Origin: Bacteroidales bacterium
GTDB taxonomy: Bacteria > Bacteroidota > Bacteroidia > Bacteroidales > F082
Length of the DNA: 43,213 nt
Direction of reading: 5' to 3'
NCBI GenBank assembly: GCA_016284305.1
Contig: JAEEON010000003.1
Span: 1-43,213 of the forward strand
This document shows positions 16,168 to 25,194 of the stretch, one piece after another. The notes beneath the pieces were generated by a model. That model made no database searches, was not told the origin of the DNA, and was given only the letters and a program-made list of their open reading frames with translations. Position 1 is the stretch's first letter; the number at the start of each line of letters is the position of its first letter. Made by a program: the position numbers and the translations under genes.

Positions 16168-16758
16168 ATGGATTTCAAGAGCCTTTTCCGCATCCAGAGC
16201 AACACCTTGCATCCCAAGCAAGGCAACCTTTTGTTGTCGGAGCCGACAATGAACGACTACTTTTTCGGCCGCTCAGTCATCCTGCTCATCGATCACAACG
16301 AGGAAGAAGGATCCTTTGGAATCATCATGAACAAGTCGATGAAAGTGAGGGTCAGCGAACTTGTTGACCTCTTCCAGGACTTCGACGCACCCGTGTATCT
16401 CGGAGGCCCAGTAGCCAAAAACCAAATCTTCTTCATGCACACCTTGGGCGAACTCATCCCAGAATCGTACAAGATCATGGATGGCCTTTACTGGGGAGGA
16501 GATGCCGACTCGCTCAACACCCTGCTCTCGACAGGCATTGCCAACAGAAACAACGTCCGTTTCTTTCTCGGTTACTCTGGATGGGATGCAGGCCAGTTAA
16601 AGCAAGAACTGGAGCGAAACTCATGGTTGGTCAGTCACACCAACAGTTCCACCCTCTTAAGTACATCGCCAACAGCAATGTGGAAAAGCTACGTCAGTCG
16701 CATGGGCGCGAAATATCAAATTTGGAACCAATTTCCAGAGAATCCCGAAGACAATTAA
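16168..16758 (+). CDS. YqgE/AlgH family protein (UPF0301)
   Basis: 196 residues from ATG 16168. The family signature is clear: GNLLLSEPTMNDYFFGRSVILLIDHNEEEGSFGIIMNKS, YLGGPV, FFMHTLGELI, LYWGGD, RFFLGYSGWDAGQLKQEL. It is a cytoplasmic protein without known catalytic activity, loosely linked to regulation in other phyla. An in-frame ATG at 16156 is also possible, but it lies only about nine bases after the -7 element and would be almost leaderless; homologues I know begin near MDF. The end overlaps the convergent GH3 gene by 4 bp. Confidence 0.9.
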   Translation: MDFKSLFRIQSNTLHPKQGNLLLSEPTMNDYFFGRSVILLIDHNEEEGSFGIIMNKSMKVRVSELVDLFQDFDAPVYLGGPVAKNQIFFMHTLGELIPESYKIMDGLYWGGDADSLNTLLSTGIANRNNVRFFLGYSGWDAGQLKQELERNSWLVSHTNSSTLLSTSPTAMWKSYVSRMGAKYQIWNQFPENPEDN

Positions 16759-19697
16759 GGGAAGGCCTGATAAAGGATGTCGTGCAACAAAGTACGGATG
16801 TTATACTTTGCCAGATAGTTCGGTTCCGACGAAGGGCACACACGATTCGAGAGGAAGATGATGGAGAGCTTGTTTTCGGGATCGGCCCAGAAGAACGTCC
16901 CCGTATAACCCGTATGACCATAACTGCTCATCGAGGCTGACTTTGACGCCGTTGAAGAGCCTTTCTTGTCGATAGGCAACTTGTCGAAGCCCAACCCGCG
17001 ACGGTTGTTGTTCGAAGTGAACGGCGCCGTGGTGAAATAGCGAATCGTCTCAGGTTTCAGCAACTGTTTACCTTCAAATTTCCCTTCGTCCAAAAACATT
17101 TGGGTGATCACCGCAAGGTCGTGGGCATTGGCGAAAAGGCCTGCATGACCCGAGACACCGCCCATCAACGAAGCCATTTGGTCGTGCACATCACCCCAAA
17201 GCAACTGCATACGGAAGAGCGTGTCGTTCTCGGTAGGCACAATGGTCTCGCGAGAGCGCCAATGCAATGGACTGAAACCAATGTTGGTCAGATGCATCGG
17301 GTCATAGAACTTCTCTTTGAGATATTCCTCCAAACTCATGTTGGTCAGCTGTTTGACCAACTCAGGAACGAAATAGAAGCCCATGTCGCAATACACATAT
17401 TTCTTCTCCTTCATCGGACTCTTCATGATGGAGTCGATGATCTGTTCCTTATAGTCGTTGAGGAGGTAAAGGTTCTCCGCCACACGGACGGTATGGGTCT
17501 CGTCGATGTGATCGATGAAAAACTCCTTCTTCGGGCCGTTTTCGTCAATCAGGTTCAGATGGAACGGGATCCACGACTTCATGCCCGACTGGTGAGTCAG
17601 CACATCGATGATCTTGATGGCTCCCTTGTTTGAGTTGTTCAGGTAAGGGAAATAGTCACCCATGGTCTTGTTAAGATCCAGCAGTCCATCTTCATAGAGC
17701 TTCATGATGGCCAGGGTCGAGGCAAAGATCTTGGTCAGCGAGGCGATGTCAAACACATCCTCAGGGACGATCTTGGTGCCGCCGCCGTAGGTAAAGGTAC
17801 CGAAGCACTTGTCATACACCACCTTGCCGTCTTTCATCGCTAGGATCTGACAGCCAGGATAGGCACCTTTCTCGATCCCCATCTTGGCCACCGAATCCAG
17901 CAAACGTTCATAATATGCCTTGATGGAGCCTTGGGGCAAGGGGATCTGGTCGATGGAGAGGGAACCCTCGCGAATCACAGGTGCCGAGGCGGGCATCGAG
18001 GTGATGAAATCGGCAGGAAGGAGACCCGAACCACAAGCGAACTTTGCCGTCGAGACCGGCAACTTGCCATGGGCACTCAGCGTGCCAACCAAAATGGAAT
18101 TGACGGCATCTAACGCATCGCTGTCATCCTGATAACCAACCAACAAGCCTTTTACGCTATTGTTAATGCGGAACTTATCAAGGGCATAAGGACAGCCAAA
18201 GAAATTCAAGATGACATCGTTTTGTGCCACCAGTTTATTGAAGAAGTCAACTGTAGCGGTGTTGACACCGAAGTCTTTGTTGGCGAAGATGTTGGTCTGC
18301 ATGATGTTGACCACCACCAGGTCATAGGCTTCCAGCTCACCGAGCCACAGCTTGGCATCCTTGGCATTGTCCTTCCCGACGCAATACGACTTCACGGTGA
18401 TGCCAGCATCCTTCAATGCGTCGGCCATGCTTTTCGAGCTGCTCGACTTGCCAATGGTGACCACGGCAATTTTCTTATCCGCTTTCAGCGGGATGACCTC
18501 ATCGTCGTTGCGAAGCATAGTGATGGCTTCGGTGAAGAGTTGACGTCGCAAGTCGAGATAGTCAGCTTGATTCAGGTACTCATTGATCTTAAGGGTGGAT
18601 ATCGGCGCATAGCGATTCAGCCCGGCGCGGTATTTGTACTTTAATATCTTTTTGCAGCTTTCTTCCACACGGGCAGCGATCTCCGGGTCGCGTTCCGCAC
18701 CTTCTTTAATCTGTTTGATAGCTGATGGGGCGTCGTGGGGCAGAATCAGCACGTCGTTGCCGGCGAGGAAAGCGGCATACGACACGCTGTCGGCCGGCAC
18801 TGTCTCCGACACGCCTTTCATGTCCAACCCGTCAGTGAAGATCAGCCCGTCAAAGCCCATCTCCTCTTTCAAGAGGTCGGTGACCACACCTTTGGAAAGC
18901 GAGGAAGAGGTGTTTGCGACTTTCTCAATGGCAGGAAAATAAAGGTGTCCCACCATAGCACCGTTGACACCACGTTCGATGAGGTAACGGAAAGGAGCCA
19001 ACTCCACATCCTTGACCTCCTCGTAGGGACGAGTCACGGTAGGCAGCGTCAAATGCGAATCGGTGTCGGTATCGCCATGACCGGGGAAGTGTTTCATGGT
19101 GGTGATCATGCCTTTGCTCTGCATACCCAAGGCATAAGCAGCGGCTTTCTCACCGACGTTCTTGGGGTCTTCGCCAAAGCTCCGCACTCCAATGACTGGG
19201 TTGTTGGCATTGGAGTTGACATCGGCCACGGGGGCGAAGTTGACATGGATGCCCATCCTTTGGCACTGGTCGGCAACCTGTTGTCCCATCGAATACAGCA
19301 ACTCGTTGTTGGTAATCGCCCCCAGGGTCATCTGATAAGGATAGGCTATCGTGTTTCTCACACGCATGGCCAATCCCCACTCAGCGTCGATGGAGACCAT
19401 CAACGGAGTCTGGGCCATTGCTTGCCACTCGTTGGTTTTCTCCACCTGAGGCTCCGCATCGCCTCTGAAGAAACAAACGCCTCCGATATTATACTTCTTA
19501 ATGTACTTGCCCACCTCATCGTAATAGGGTTTATCGGGCTGGTTGGCCCTCAAGCAAAACAGCTGGCCCACCCGCTGCTCCAAAGTAAGACTGTTATACA
19601 CTGAATCCACCCAGCGGGTCTCCGCATCTTGTGCGAACACCATCCCGCCAATCAACGACGCCATCATAACGACAGCAACACTAACAATTCTCTTCAT
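16755..19697 (-). CDS. Fusion of GH3 beta-N-acetylglucosaminidase and serine beta-lactamase-type hydrolase
   Basis: 980 residues with signal peptide MKRIVSVAVVMMASLIGGMVFAQ. A NagZ-type GH3 domain lies at about 30-370: the catalytic His/Asp loop KHFPGHGDTDTDSH at 202-215 and the nucleophile Asp289 in FTDGLDM. A GH3 C-terminal-type domain follows at about 385-560. Residues of about 590-975 form a class C beta-lactamase-like (AmpH/DD-peptidase) domain with Ser653-x-x-Lys656 in IASLTK, Tyr769 in YCD, and HTG in GHTGYTG near 940. NagZ removes GlcNAc from muropeptides and the second domain could act on peptide stems, so this is probably a periplasmic peptidoglycan-processing enzyme. The fusion is known in Bacteroidota. 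Its exact substrate is inferred. Confidence 0.9.
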   Translation of the reverse strand: MKRIVSVAVVMMASLIGGMVFAQDAETRWVDSVYNSLTLEQRVGQLFCLRANQPDKPYYDEVGKYIKKYNIGGVCFFRGDAEPQVEKTNEWQAMAQTPLMVSIDAEWGLAMRVRNTIAYPYQMTLGAITNNELLYSMGQQVADQCQRMGIHVNFAPVADVNSNANNPVIGVRSFGEDPKNVGEKAAAYALGMQSKGMITTMKHFPGHGDTDTDSHLTLPTVTRPYEEVKDVELAPFRYLIERGVNGAMVGHLYFPAIEKVANTSSSLSKGVVTDLLKEEMGFDGLIFTDGLDMKGVSETVPADSVSYAAFLAGNDVLILPHDAPSAIKQIKEGAERDPEIAARVEESCKKILKYKYRAGLNRYAPISTLKINEYLNQADYLDLRRQLFTEAITMLRNDDEVIPLKADKKIAVVTIGKSSSSKSMADALKDAGITVKSYCVGKDNAKDAKLWLGELEAYDLVVVNIMQTNIFANKDFGVNTATVDFFNKLVAQNDVILNFFGCPYALDKFRINNSVKGLLVGYQDDSDALDAVNSILVGTLSAHGKLPVSTAKFACGSGLLPADFITSMPASAPVIREGSLSIDQIPLPQGSIKAYYERLLDSVAKMGIEKGAYPGCQILAMKDGKVVYDKCFGTFTYGGGTKIVPEDVFDIASLTKIFASTLAIMKLYEDGLLDLNKTMGDYFPYLNNSNKGAIKIIDVLTHQSGMKSWIPFHLNLIDENGPKKEFFIDHIDETHTVRVAENLYLLNDYKEQIIDSIMKSPMKEKKYVYCDMGFYFVPELVKQLTNMSLEEYLKEKFYDPMHLTNIGFSPLHWRSRETIVPTENDTLFRMQLLWGDVHDQMASLMGGVSGHAGLFANAHDLAVITQMFLDEGKFEGKQLLKPETIRYFTTAPFTSNNNRRGLGFDKLPIDKKGSSTASKSASMSSYGHTGYTGTFFWADPENKLSIIFLSNRVCPSSEPNYLAKYNIRTLLHDILYQAFP

Positions 19698-19733
19698 ATT
19701 ATATTTATATTTATTATTTCAGCTACCGAGCTT

Positions 19734-19750
19734 GAACCCCTACGGGGTTC
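19734..19750. terminator. GC-rich hairpin between the thioredoxin-like gene and the GH3 gene
   Basis: GAACCCC, loop TAC, GGGGTTC: a perfect seven-base stem in a 62-bp gap between two minus-strand genes. The T tract is weak on both sides. It probably ends the transcript of the thioredoxin-like gene. Confidence 0.45.
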
Positions 19751-19759
19751 TTTCACCTT

Positions 19760-20935
19760 TCACCTCTCACCTCTCAACTCCTCCACCTCTTTCGGCTTCG
19801 CCAAAATCATCTTGTCACGATCCAGCAAAAACGCCGTTGGTGTCGATGACACATGATAATCCAAGAAGGCCTTCCCTTCCCACCGAGCTTCATCGAAGAA
19901 ATGGTAACCCGGGATCTTCAACTTACGCACCTCGCACTCAACTTCTTTTCGATTTTCAGCCAAGGCGATCGTCACCAGTTCATAGTCGTGCTTCAAGTCG
20001 AGACGTTTGCGAATCTGTTTTAGGAAATCGTGACAATATTCGCAATCGACGGACCAAAACACGACCAATATTCGTTGTGCTTGCGAGTCATAAAGCCGAT
20101 AGGGTTTCCCATCGATGGTGACACCCTCAATGTCGGGTGCCTTCGCTCCCACCCTCACCTTTTGGTAAGGTTCCACCAAACTCTCAAGCCAAGTCCCTTC
20201 CTCTTGAGTAATCTCTCCTTCAGCCAGTTGCGGGAAGTTCAGCAGGTGCTCTGTCACCTCCGAAAGCCCCAAGGCTGTAAATCCTTTCAGCAGATATTGA
20301 AGGGCGAAAGCATAACTTTCGATATTCACTTTGGCAAGTTCAAGGATGTGGTCAACGCCTTTCACAAAATCGTCAGTCGACTGTTCCAGATAAGCCACCA
20401 TCTTGGTTGTCAACACATTCGTCGGAATCGCATCCAACTCTTCAAAGTCCGAAGCTTTCAACACAGGATTGGCATCAATACGCATCAGTCGCGCTGCATA
20501 ATCCGTTGAAGAACCGGCTAAGCTGTCCACGATAGATTGATATTTTTCAGGCTCCTTATTCCCGTAATGATACTTTTCCCGCACTTGTAAATACGCTGTC
20601 CAAAGCGTGTTTTCAGGAGAACCCTCAAAACATACGGTGTTCGCATCCACGTACATCATCATAGGCTTCCCCACCGAGAGAAACTCCAAGGTCGTCTCCT
20701 CGCTATCAACGACATACATCCCTGTCGGGAGGATGGGCTCATAAAAGAAGCGTCCTTCGGCATCGCCATGCAAAGTGTCCACCGGCTCCAAGTCGAGTCC
20801 GGTATAGGACGACAAGATGATGTCCGCACCAGATTGTTGAGGCCAAAACACAACCAGTCCGGGCTGTGCCCATAATCGCGTTGGTACAACGGCGAGCAAC
20901 AGCAGCAAGATAAGTGACGATTTCTTAAGCATCAT
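19760..20935 (-). CDS. TlpA-like thioredoxin-fold exported protein
   Basis: 391 residues with signal peptide LKKSSLILLLLLAVVPTRLWAQ. The N-terminal part (about 25-110) is a beta domain of the type that precedes Bacteroidota TlpA-like proteins. A helical middle part covers about 115-255. The C-terminal thioredoxin fold (about 265-385) runs KAPDIEGVTIDGKPYRL, then the CxxC site VDCEYC, and cis-Pro in VSSTPTAFLLD. It is likely a periplasmic thiol-disulfide oxidoreductase. It begins 4 bp after the large propeller lipoprotein gene, so the two are probably one operon. Two adjacent ATG codons (20935, 20932) are possible starts. Confidence 0.85.
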   Translation of the reverse strand: MMLKKSSLILLLLLAVVPTRLWAQPGLVVFWPQQSGADIILSSYTGLDLEPVDTLHGDAEGRFFYEPILPTGMYVVDSEETTLEFLSVGKPMMMYVDANTVCFEGSPENTLWTAYLQVREKYHYGNKEPEKYQSIVDSLAGSSTDYAARLMRIDANPVLKASDFEELDAIPTNVLTTKMVAYLEQSTDDFVKGVDHILELAKVNIESYAFALQYLLKGFTALGLSEVTEHLLNFPQLAEGEITQEEGTWLESLVEPYQKVRVGAKAPDIEGVTIDGKPYRLYDSQAQRILVVFWSVDCEYCHDFLKQIRKRLDLKHDYELVTIALAENRKEVECEVRKLKIPGYHFFDEARWEGKAFLDYHVSSTPTAFLLDRDKMILAKPKEVEELRGER

Positions 20936-20939
20936 GGCC

Positions 20940-23498
20940 TCAATGGATTACATAATTATAAAGTGCGTTTCCGACCCCTGTGACCAAGTTGATCTCTTGG
21001 TTGTTATGCAGGCTGCCCACAGCAAAAGGCGTCTCCCCCACCAATCCAGAGTTCACGATCATCTTGCCCTTACGGTCGATGAGATAGATTTCACGGTTCT
21101 TCTCTGAAACGATGCCCAACAAGCGCTTATTGCGAGTGATGTTAAAGAAGACGGGCTTGGCGGTGATTTCTGTGTCGAACTGATAGGCAAAAAGCTCTGT
21201 CTTGAACCGGTCAAAGATATGCAACTCTTTTTGGTCCAGATAGATAAAGTCAGGGTCTTTATCTCCGTTGAAGTCTTCATAAAGGAAGAAATGCTTATCG
21301 GAATAGTTTCCGAAGTCCGTTCGGTTCAGCACTCCGTCGGGAGTCACATACAGCAACTTGCCGTCCTTGTCGGAAGTCAAGAAGAGGCCTTTGCTTCTAT
21401 TGGTGAGATTGGCGTAGATGTCGGCTTTAGGTGACTTCTGCATCTCCGAAGAGAGGGGGATGCGTATCCTTCCTTGGCGATCAAGGATACGGACGCCACC
21501 GCTGACGTCAGAGACGATGAGGTAGTCCTTGTCGGCAGCCACGATATGCTGTACAGGCTGGCGCACCAGGTCCTCCGCCCGATGATGGTTCCAGCCTTCC
21601 ACCTCTTCGCCATCCAAATCATAGTTATAGACCAACCGGTCGGTGCCGCAGACCAAGATGCGATAACTCTTGCTGTTGTCATAGTCGATGACCGCCATGC
21701 CGTTCGAGGCCTCAAAGGTGAATCGAACTGGGAAGCCTTCTACGTTGGCACCGTCGCGGTCGATGAGTTGCATGGTATGGGCGGTGTTGAAGAGGAGCTG
21801 AAGCTGACCGTTATTGTCTTTGTCGATGGCAAAGACCTCGCTGATCGGGGCCTCCTCCAAATTCTTCTGCCATAAGATCTTACCCTCGCTGTTGATCATA
21901 TACATCACGTTTTGCCGGTCGAAGGCGATCACGCAGCGGTTTTCGTTTCTACCATCATCAACGATATAGGGCTTGCCGTTCAACGGTGCGTCGAGGTTGA
22001 CTTTCCATCGGACGATGCTCTCGTCTTGCGTAGTGGCGTTTTGCATCAAACTGAGGTTGGCATAAACCAAGTCCTTCGACGAGGCAAGTTGCAGCGACAA
22101 GGCCTGGAAGTCATCCAAAAGTTTGGGATGTGCGTCAAGATAACGGCTCACCGCCCCGCCTGCCAAGGAATTCACCAAGGACTGGTTACCTTTGCCGGTG
22201 ACGAAAAGGGTGATGTTGCATGATTCAAGCAGACGTTGCTGGAAAGTCTTGAAATTCTCGTTCAGGTCGAGTGTTCGTCCGGAACGATAGCAGGCGATGA
22301 TATCCTTCAAGGCAGTCACCGTGGTGGTGATGACCAGATATTGATCCACAATGGCATAACAGCATCGTTTTATGGTCTTGAAAGACCCTCCAAACACCAC
22401 GGGGACGAAGTCTTTCTCACCCAGGTCACAGATTACATACCCTTGGCAATCCAGGGTGTTGCCACCGCCCATCTTGGCTGTGAGGCGATCCATGAACTTG
22501 ATAACTGCCGAAGGGTCGTTCATGCGTCCCACGAAGACCTCTTGCCGCTTGTCGCCGATGATGTCATACGAAACCTCGCTGAGGTAGTTCAGCAGTTGGT
22601 TCTCCACGTCAATGCCATATCTCTTGTTCAGTGCCTCCACTGCCTTGGCATCGCGGAAGGCCTGCCAGTAGGAGGCATAATCGGACATCCCGTAATGCAG
22701 CATCAATCTGGTGTCGTAAGGCAAGATGTTGACGATGGAGTTCTTCACGGGCAGCTGGTATTTCAGTGGTCGGAGGCTTGAGGCGGTGTCGGCAGCGAGG
22801 CAATAGCCGTTCATCGTAACCTCATCCTGGCCAGGAATCACGTCCAAGGCGGCCCAGCCCCGATTGTCACGATAGTACAGATGAGCCTTGACATGCTGGC
22901 CCAAGGTTTTCTGCAGCCTGACCAGGTCGCCATCCGAGTCGATCTTCTCGGAATCGTTCATCTGATGAAACACCTTCTCGACGACGTCCATGTCGCGGCA
23001 CAGCCCCACGAAAGGCCCTGCCGCAAACACATAGAGCGAGTCCAGGTTCTTCAGATAATAGCATTGTGCCTGCCCATTCTTACGAAATTCGCAGTCGATG
23101 TCGTGATTCTTGAAGAAACGTTTCAGATCTGCTTCTGTCATCTTCTCTTGAGGCATGGCTAGCAGCAGTCCGTGCCATTCCTCTTCCACCGGCACGGACG
23201 ACAAGGCCATGCGGGCGTTGAGGAATCCCCTATGGAGATTCTCGTCCGACTGCATCATGCTGTCGATGCACATCGCCATGTTGCCCACCCAGGCCACATC
23301 GGCATCAGCCTTCATAAACGGGTCAACATACGGCTTCCCTTTCAACTCCTTCAAAAAACCATCAGGATTCGTAGTCTCCAAGACCGCCTCCGCATCTCGA
23401 GGAATGGCATCAAACAATCGCAATTCCGTACGAGAGCACGACAGGCTCAACACGCACAAGACAATGATAAGACAACGATTTAAGGGATGCTTTTTCAT
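20940..23498 (-). CDS. Large lipoprotein with C-terminal propeller-like repeats
   Basis: 852 residues. A lipoprotein signal (MKKHPLNRCLIIVLCVLSLSC) is followed by a helical-beta region resembling DUF3352-type proteins (LRLFDAIPRDAEAVLETTNPDGF; about 25-500). The C-terminal third (about 520-850) has repeated YMINSEGKILWQKNL, QLIDRDGANVEGFPV, VYNYDLDGEEVEGW, RILDRQGRIRIPL and YLIDRKGKMIV segments, a PQQ- or FG-GAP-like beta propeller. I do not recognise a function. It is followed after 4 bp by the thioredoxin-like gene, which may fold or service it. A -7 element lies at 23516-23523. Confidence 0.75.
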   Translation of the reverse strand: MKKHPLNRCLIIVLCVLSLSCSRTELRLFDAIPRDAEAVLETTNPDGFLKELKGKPYVDPFMKADADVAWVGNMAMCIDSMMQSDENLHRGFLNARMALSSVPVEEEWHGLLLAMPQEKMTEADLKRFFKNHDIDCEFRKNGQAQCYYLKNLDSLYVFAAGPFVGLCRDMDVVEKVFHQMNDSEKIDSDGDLVRLQKTLGQHVKAHLYYRDNRGWAALDVIPGQDEVTMNGYCLAADTASSLRPLKYQLPVKNSIVNILPYDTRLMLHYGMSDYASYWQAFRDAKAVEALNKRYGIDVENQLLNYLSEVSYDIIGDKRQEVFVGRMNDPSAVIKFMDRLTAKMGGGNTLDCQGYVICDLGEKDFVPVVFGGSFKTIKRCCYAIVDQYLVITTTVTALKDIIACYRSGRTLDLNENFKTFQQRLLESCNITLFVTGKGNQSLVNSLAGGAVSRYLDAHPKLLDDFQALSLQLASSKDLVYANLSLMQNATTQDESIVRWKVNLDAPLNGKPYIVDDGRNENRCVIAFDRQNVMYMINSEGKILWQKNLEEAPISEVFAIDKDNNGQLQLLFNTAHTMQLIDRDGANVEGFPVRFTFEASNGMAVIDYDNSKSYRILVCGTDRLVYNYDLDGEEVEGWNHHRAEDLVRQPVQHIVAADKDYLIVSDVSGGVRILDRQGRIRIPLSSEMQKSPKADIYANLTNRSKGLFLTSDKDGKLLYVTPDGVLNRTDFGNYSDKHFFLYEDFNGDKDPDFIYLDQKELHIFDRFKTELFAYQFDTEITAKPVFFNITRNKRLLGIVSEKNREIYLIDRKGKMIVNSGLVGETPFAVGSLHNNQEINLVTGVGNALYNYVIH

Positions 23499-23515
23499 GC
23501 TGCTATTGGAAAAAG

Positions 23516-23523
23516 CAAAGTTA
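23516..23523 (-). promoter_or_regulatory. -7 element of the propeller lipoprotein operon
   Basis: TAACTTTG on the minus strand (TAnnTTTG), 17 bases before the ATG at 23498. Confidence 0.6.
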
Positions 23524-23591
23524 AGAAGATTTCGACAAAAAAGCTAAAGATTCCTTGGAATTGTTTTCAACAAAAATGGCCGACCGAGGAT

Positions 23592-24188
23592 TTAAAGGTC
23601 GATCTTCAGCTGGATCGCCATGTTGAAGGATTTACGGTGCAACTCCGTGATTCCATAGTCGGCGATGGCCTGCTTGTGCTCTGGTGTAGGATAGCCTTTG
23701 TTTTTCTTCCAATGATACATCGGGAACTGCAAATCATACGCTTCCATCATCCGGTCACGGGTCGTCTTGGCAAGGATGGAGGCCGCAGCGATGGACTGAT
23801 ACTTGGCATCGCCCCCGACGACGCATAAGTGTCTCAAGTCATGATATTTCTTGAAACGGTTGCCATCAATAAGCAGAAACTCAGGACGCACTTTCAACTG
23901 GTCAAGAGCTCGGTGCATGGCCAAAAACGAGGCATTCAGGATGTTGATCTCATCAATCTCAGCCGCCGTCACGACTCCGACACCATAGGCCAAGGCCTCT
24001 GCCATGATCATCTCCCGCAACTCATACCGTTTGCGCTCCGTAAGCTTTTTCGAGTCGTCCAATTCAGGATAATTAGACCCAGGCTTCAAGATCACCGCTC
24101 CCGCCACCACCGGACCCGCAAGGCAACCACGACCTGCTTCGTCACAACCCGCCTCGACAAGATCCGAATAATGAGTTAACAAATTCAT
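23592..24188 (-). CDS. rnhB: Ribonuclease HII
   Basis: 198 residues from ATG 24188, two bases after the stop of the membrane-protein gene. It hydrolyses RNA in RNA-DNA hybrids and removes misincorporated ribonucleotides. The signature is complete: [22 protein letters not shown] with Asp16-Glu17, [17 protein letters not shown] for the next catalytic Asp, [19 protein letters not shown] and [11 protein letters not shown] longer in-frame start at 24263 lies inside the preceding gene and adds non-family sequence, so it is rejected. It is the last gene of the ahcY-purD operon. Confidence 0.95.
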   Translation of the reverse strand: MNLLTHYSDLVEAGCDEAGRGCLAGPVVAGAVILKPGSNYPELDDSKKLTERKRYELREMIMAEALAYGVGVVTAAEIDEINILNASFLAMHRALDQLKVRPEFLLIDGNRFKKYHDLRHLCVVGGDAKYQSIAAASILAKTTRDRMMEAYDLQFPMYHWKKNKGYPTPEHKQAIADYGITELHRKSFNMAIQLKIDL

Positions 24189-24190
24189 AA

Positions 24191-25174
24191 TCAGATAAAT
24201 AAAGGAATATAATGGGAAGCAAGCACAGCAACCATGAAAATGGCAAAGGTGACATTGGACCAACGCAAGCCATCAATATAGGCCAACTCGTAAGAGAACA
24301 GGATGCTCAACGCGATGAACATCACCCCCGACTGCATCGGGTCACCAACAAGGAAGAGCATCAAGACACCAAACAGCAGCAGCAAGACGGTCATCACAAT
24401 CTTGGTACGTACCGAGAGGGTCTTCTCAAAACTATAATTACGTGGCATCAACAGAGGCATGGCCGACACCAACAACAAGAACGCCAATAAACCTGCTTTG
24501 AACCATGTGAAATCCCCGATAGTGAGTAAAATGCCATTAAAGAAATCGACATAGCATTGAAGGGTCTCCATCAAATCCCCCATCAGGAAATGCGCTGCAA
24601 AATAGAAGAAATACGGTAACAGCAGGCCCAAGAAAGGAATCAGGTGCAGTCGCAACGAGCCTTTATGGATCAACCCCAAAGCGATGATACCCCATATTGC
24701 CAACAGCAACACGGGGAAATAACACATCGTGGCAAAAGAAAGGTAAAAACCCGCATTGAGCAGATACAGTTCCGGACGCTGAGTCTGGTAAAGGGCAAAC
24801 AGCGTATGGATGAACATCAACAGGAACACGCTGGCAAGCATCATGGGATAGAAAGTGGTTTGCGCCGGGACCAGATTCATCACCAACAAAAACACCACGG
24901 CGCCCAAGGTGTTCACCCTGTTGATAATCTGATTGGAAGCCAGTATCGAATTGAAAAACACGGCTTCGAACGCATTCAACAACAAAGCGAACAGCAACAT
25001 GGCATAGGGCCAAAAATCCAAAAGGTTGGCTAACAAGTTATAAAGCGGTGTCACTGGACTGCGCCAAGTCACATCCACATTGCCCGTGATAAATGAAGGA
25101 ATCCAAATCGCGATGCACAGCAATGCGATCATCACATATTGGATAATATAACTCTGCCTAAAAAAGCGTATCAC
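24191..25174 (-). CDS. Polytopic inner-membrane protein (DUF6427-like)
   Basis: 327 residues with about eight to ten membrane spans and short loops, and no recognised catalytic motif. It resembles Bacteroidota membrane proteins annotated DUF6427, but I hold that loosely. The start is GTG at 25174; no ATG upstream fits. It lies 20 bp after purD and 2 bp before rnhB, so it belongs to the same operon. Function unknown. Confidence 0.65.
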   Translation of the reverse strand: MIRFFRQSYIIQYVMIALLCIAIWIPSFITGNVDVTWRSPVTPLYNLLANLLDFWPYAMLLFALLLNAFEAVFFNSILASNQIINRVNTLGAVVFLLVMNLVPAQTTFYPMMLASVFLLMFIHTLFALYQTQRPELYLLNAGFYLSFATMCYFPVLLLAIWGIIALGLIHKGSLRLHLIPFLGLLLPYFFYFAAHFLMGDLMETLQCYVDFFNGILLTIGDFTWFKAGLLAFLLLVSAMPLLMPRNYSFEKTLSVRTKIVMTVLLLLFGVLMLFLVGDPMQSGVMFIALSILFSYELAYIDGLRWSNVTFAIFMVAVLASHYIPLFI

Positions 25175-25194
25175 TGTCGTTTATTTTTCACTTT

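Noticed and set aside
19751..19790. Short CTTTCACC / CTCTCACC repeats as a CRISPR or regulatory array
   Set aside because: The units are only 7-8 bases and degenerate; such low-complexity words occur in other gaps here (11428-11448, 12530-12555, 25180-25200) and show no spacer structure.
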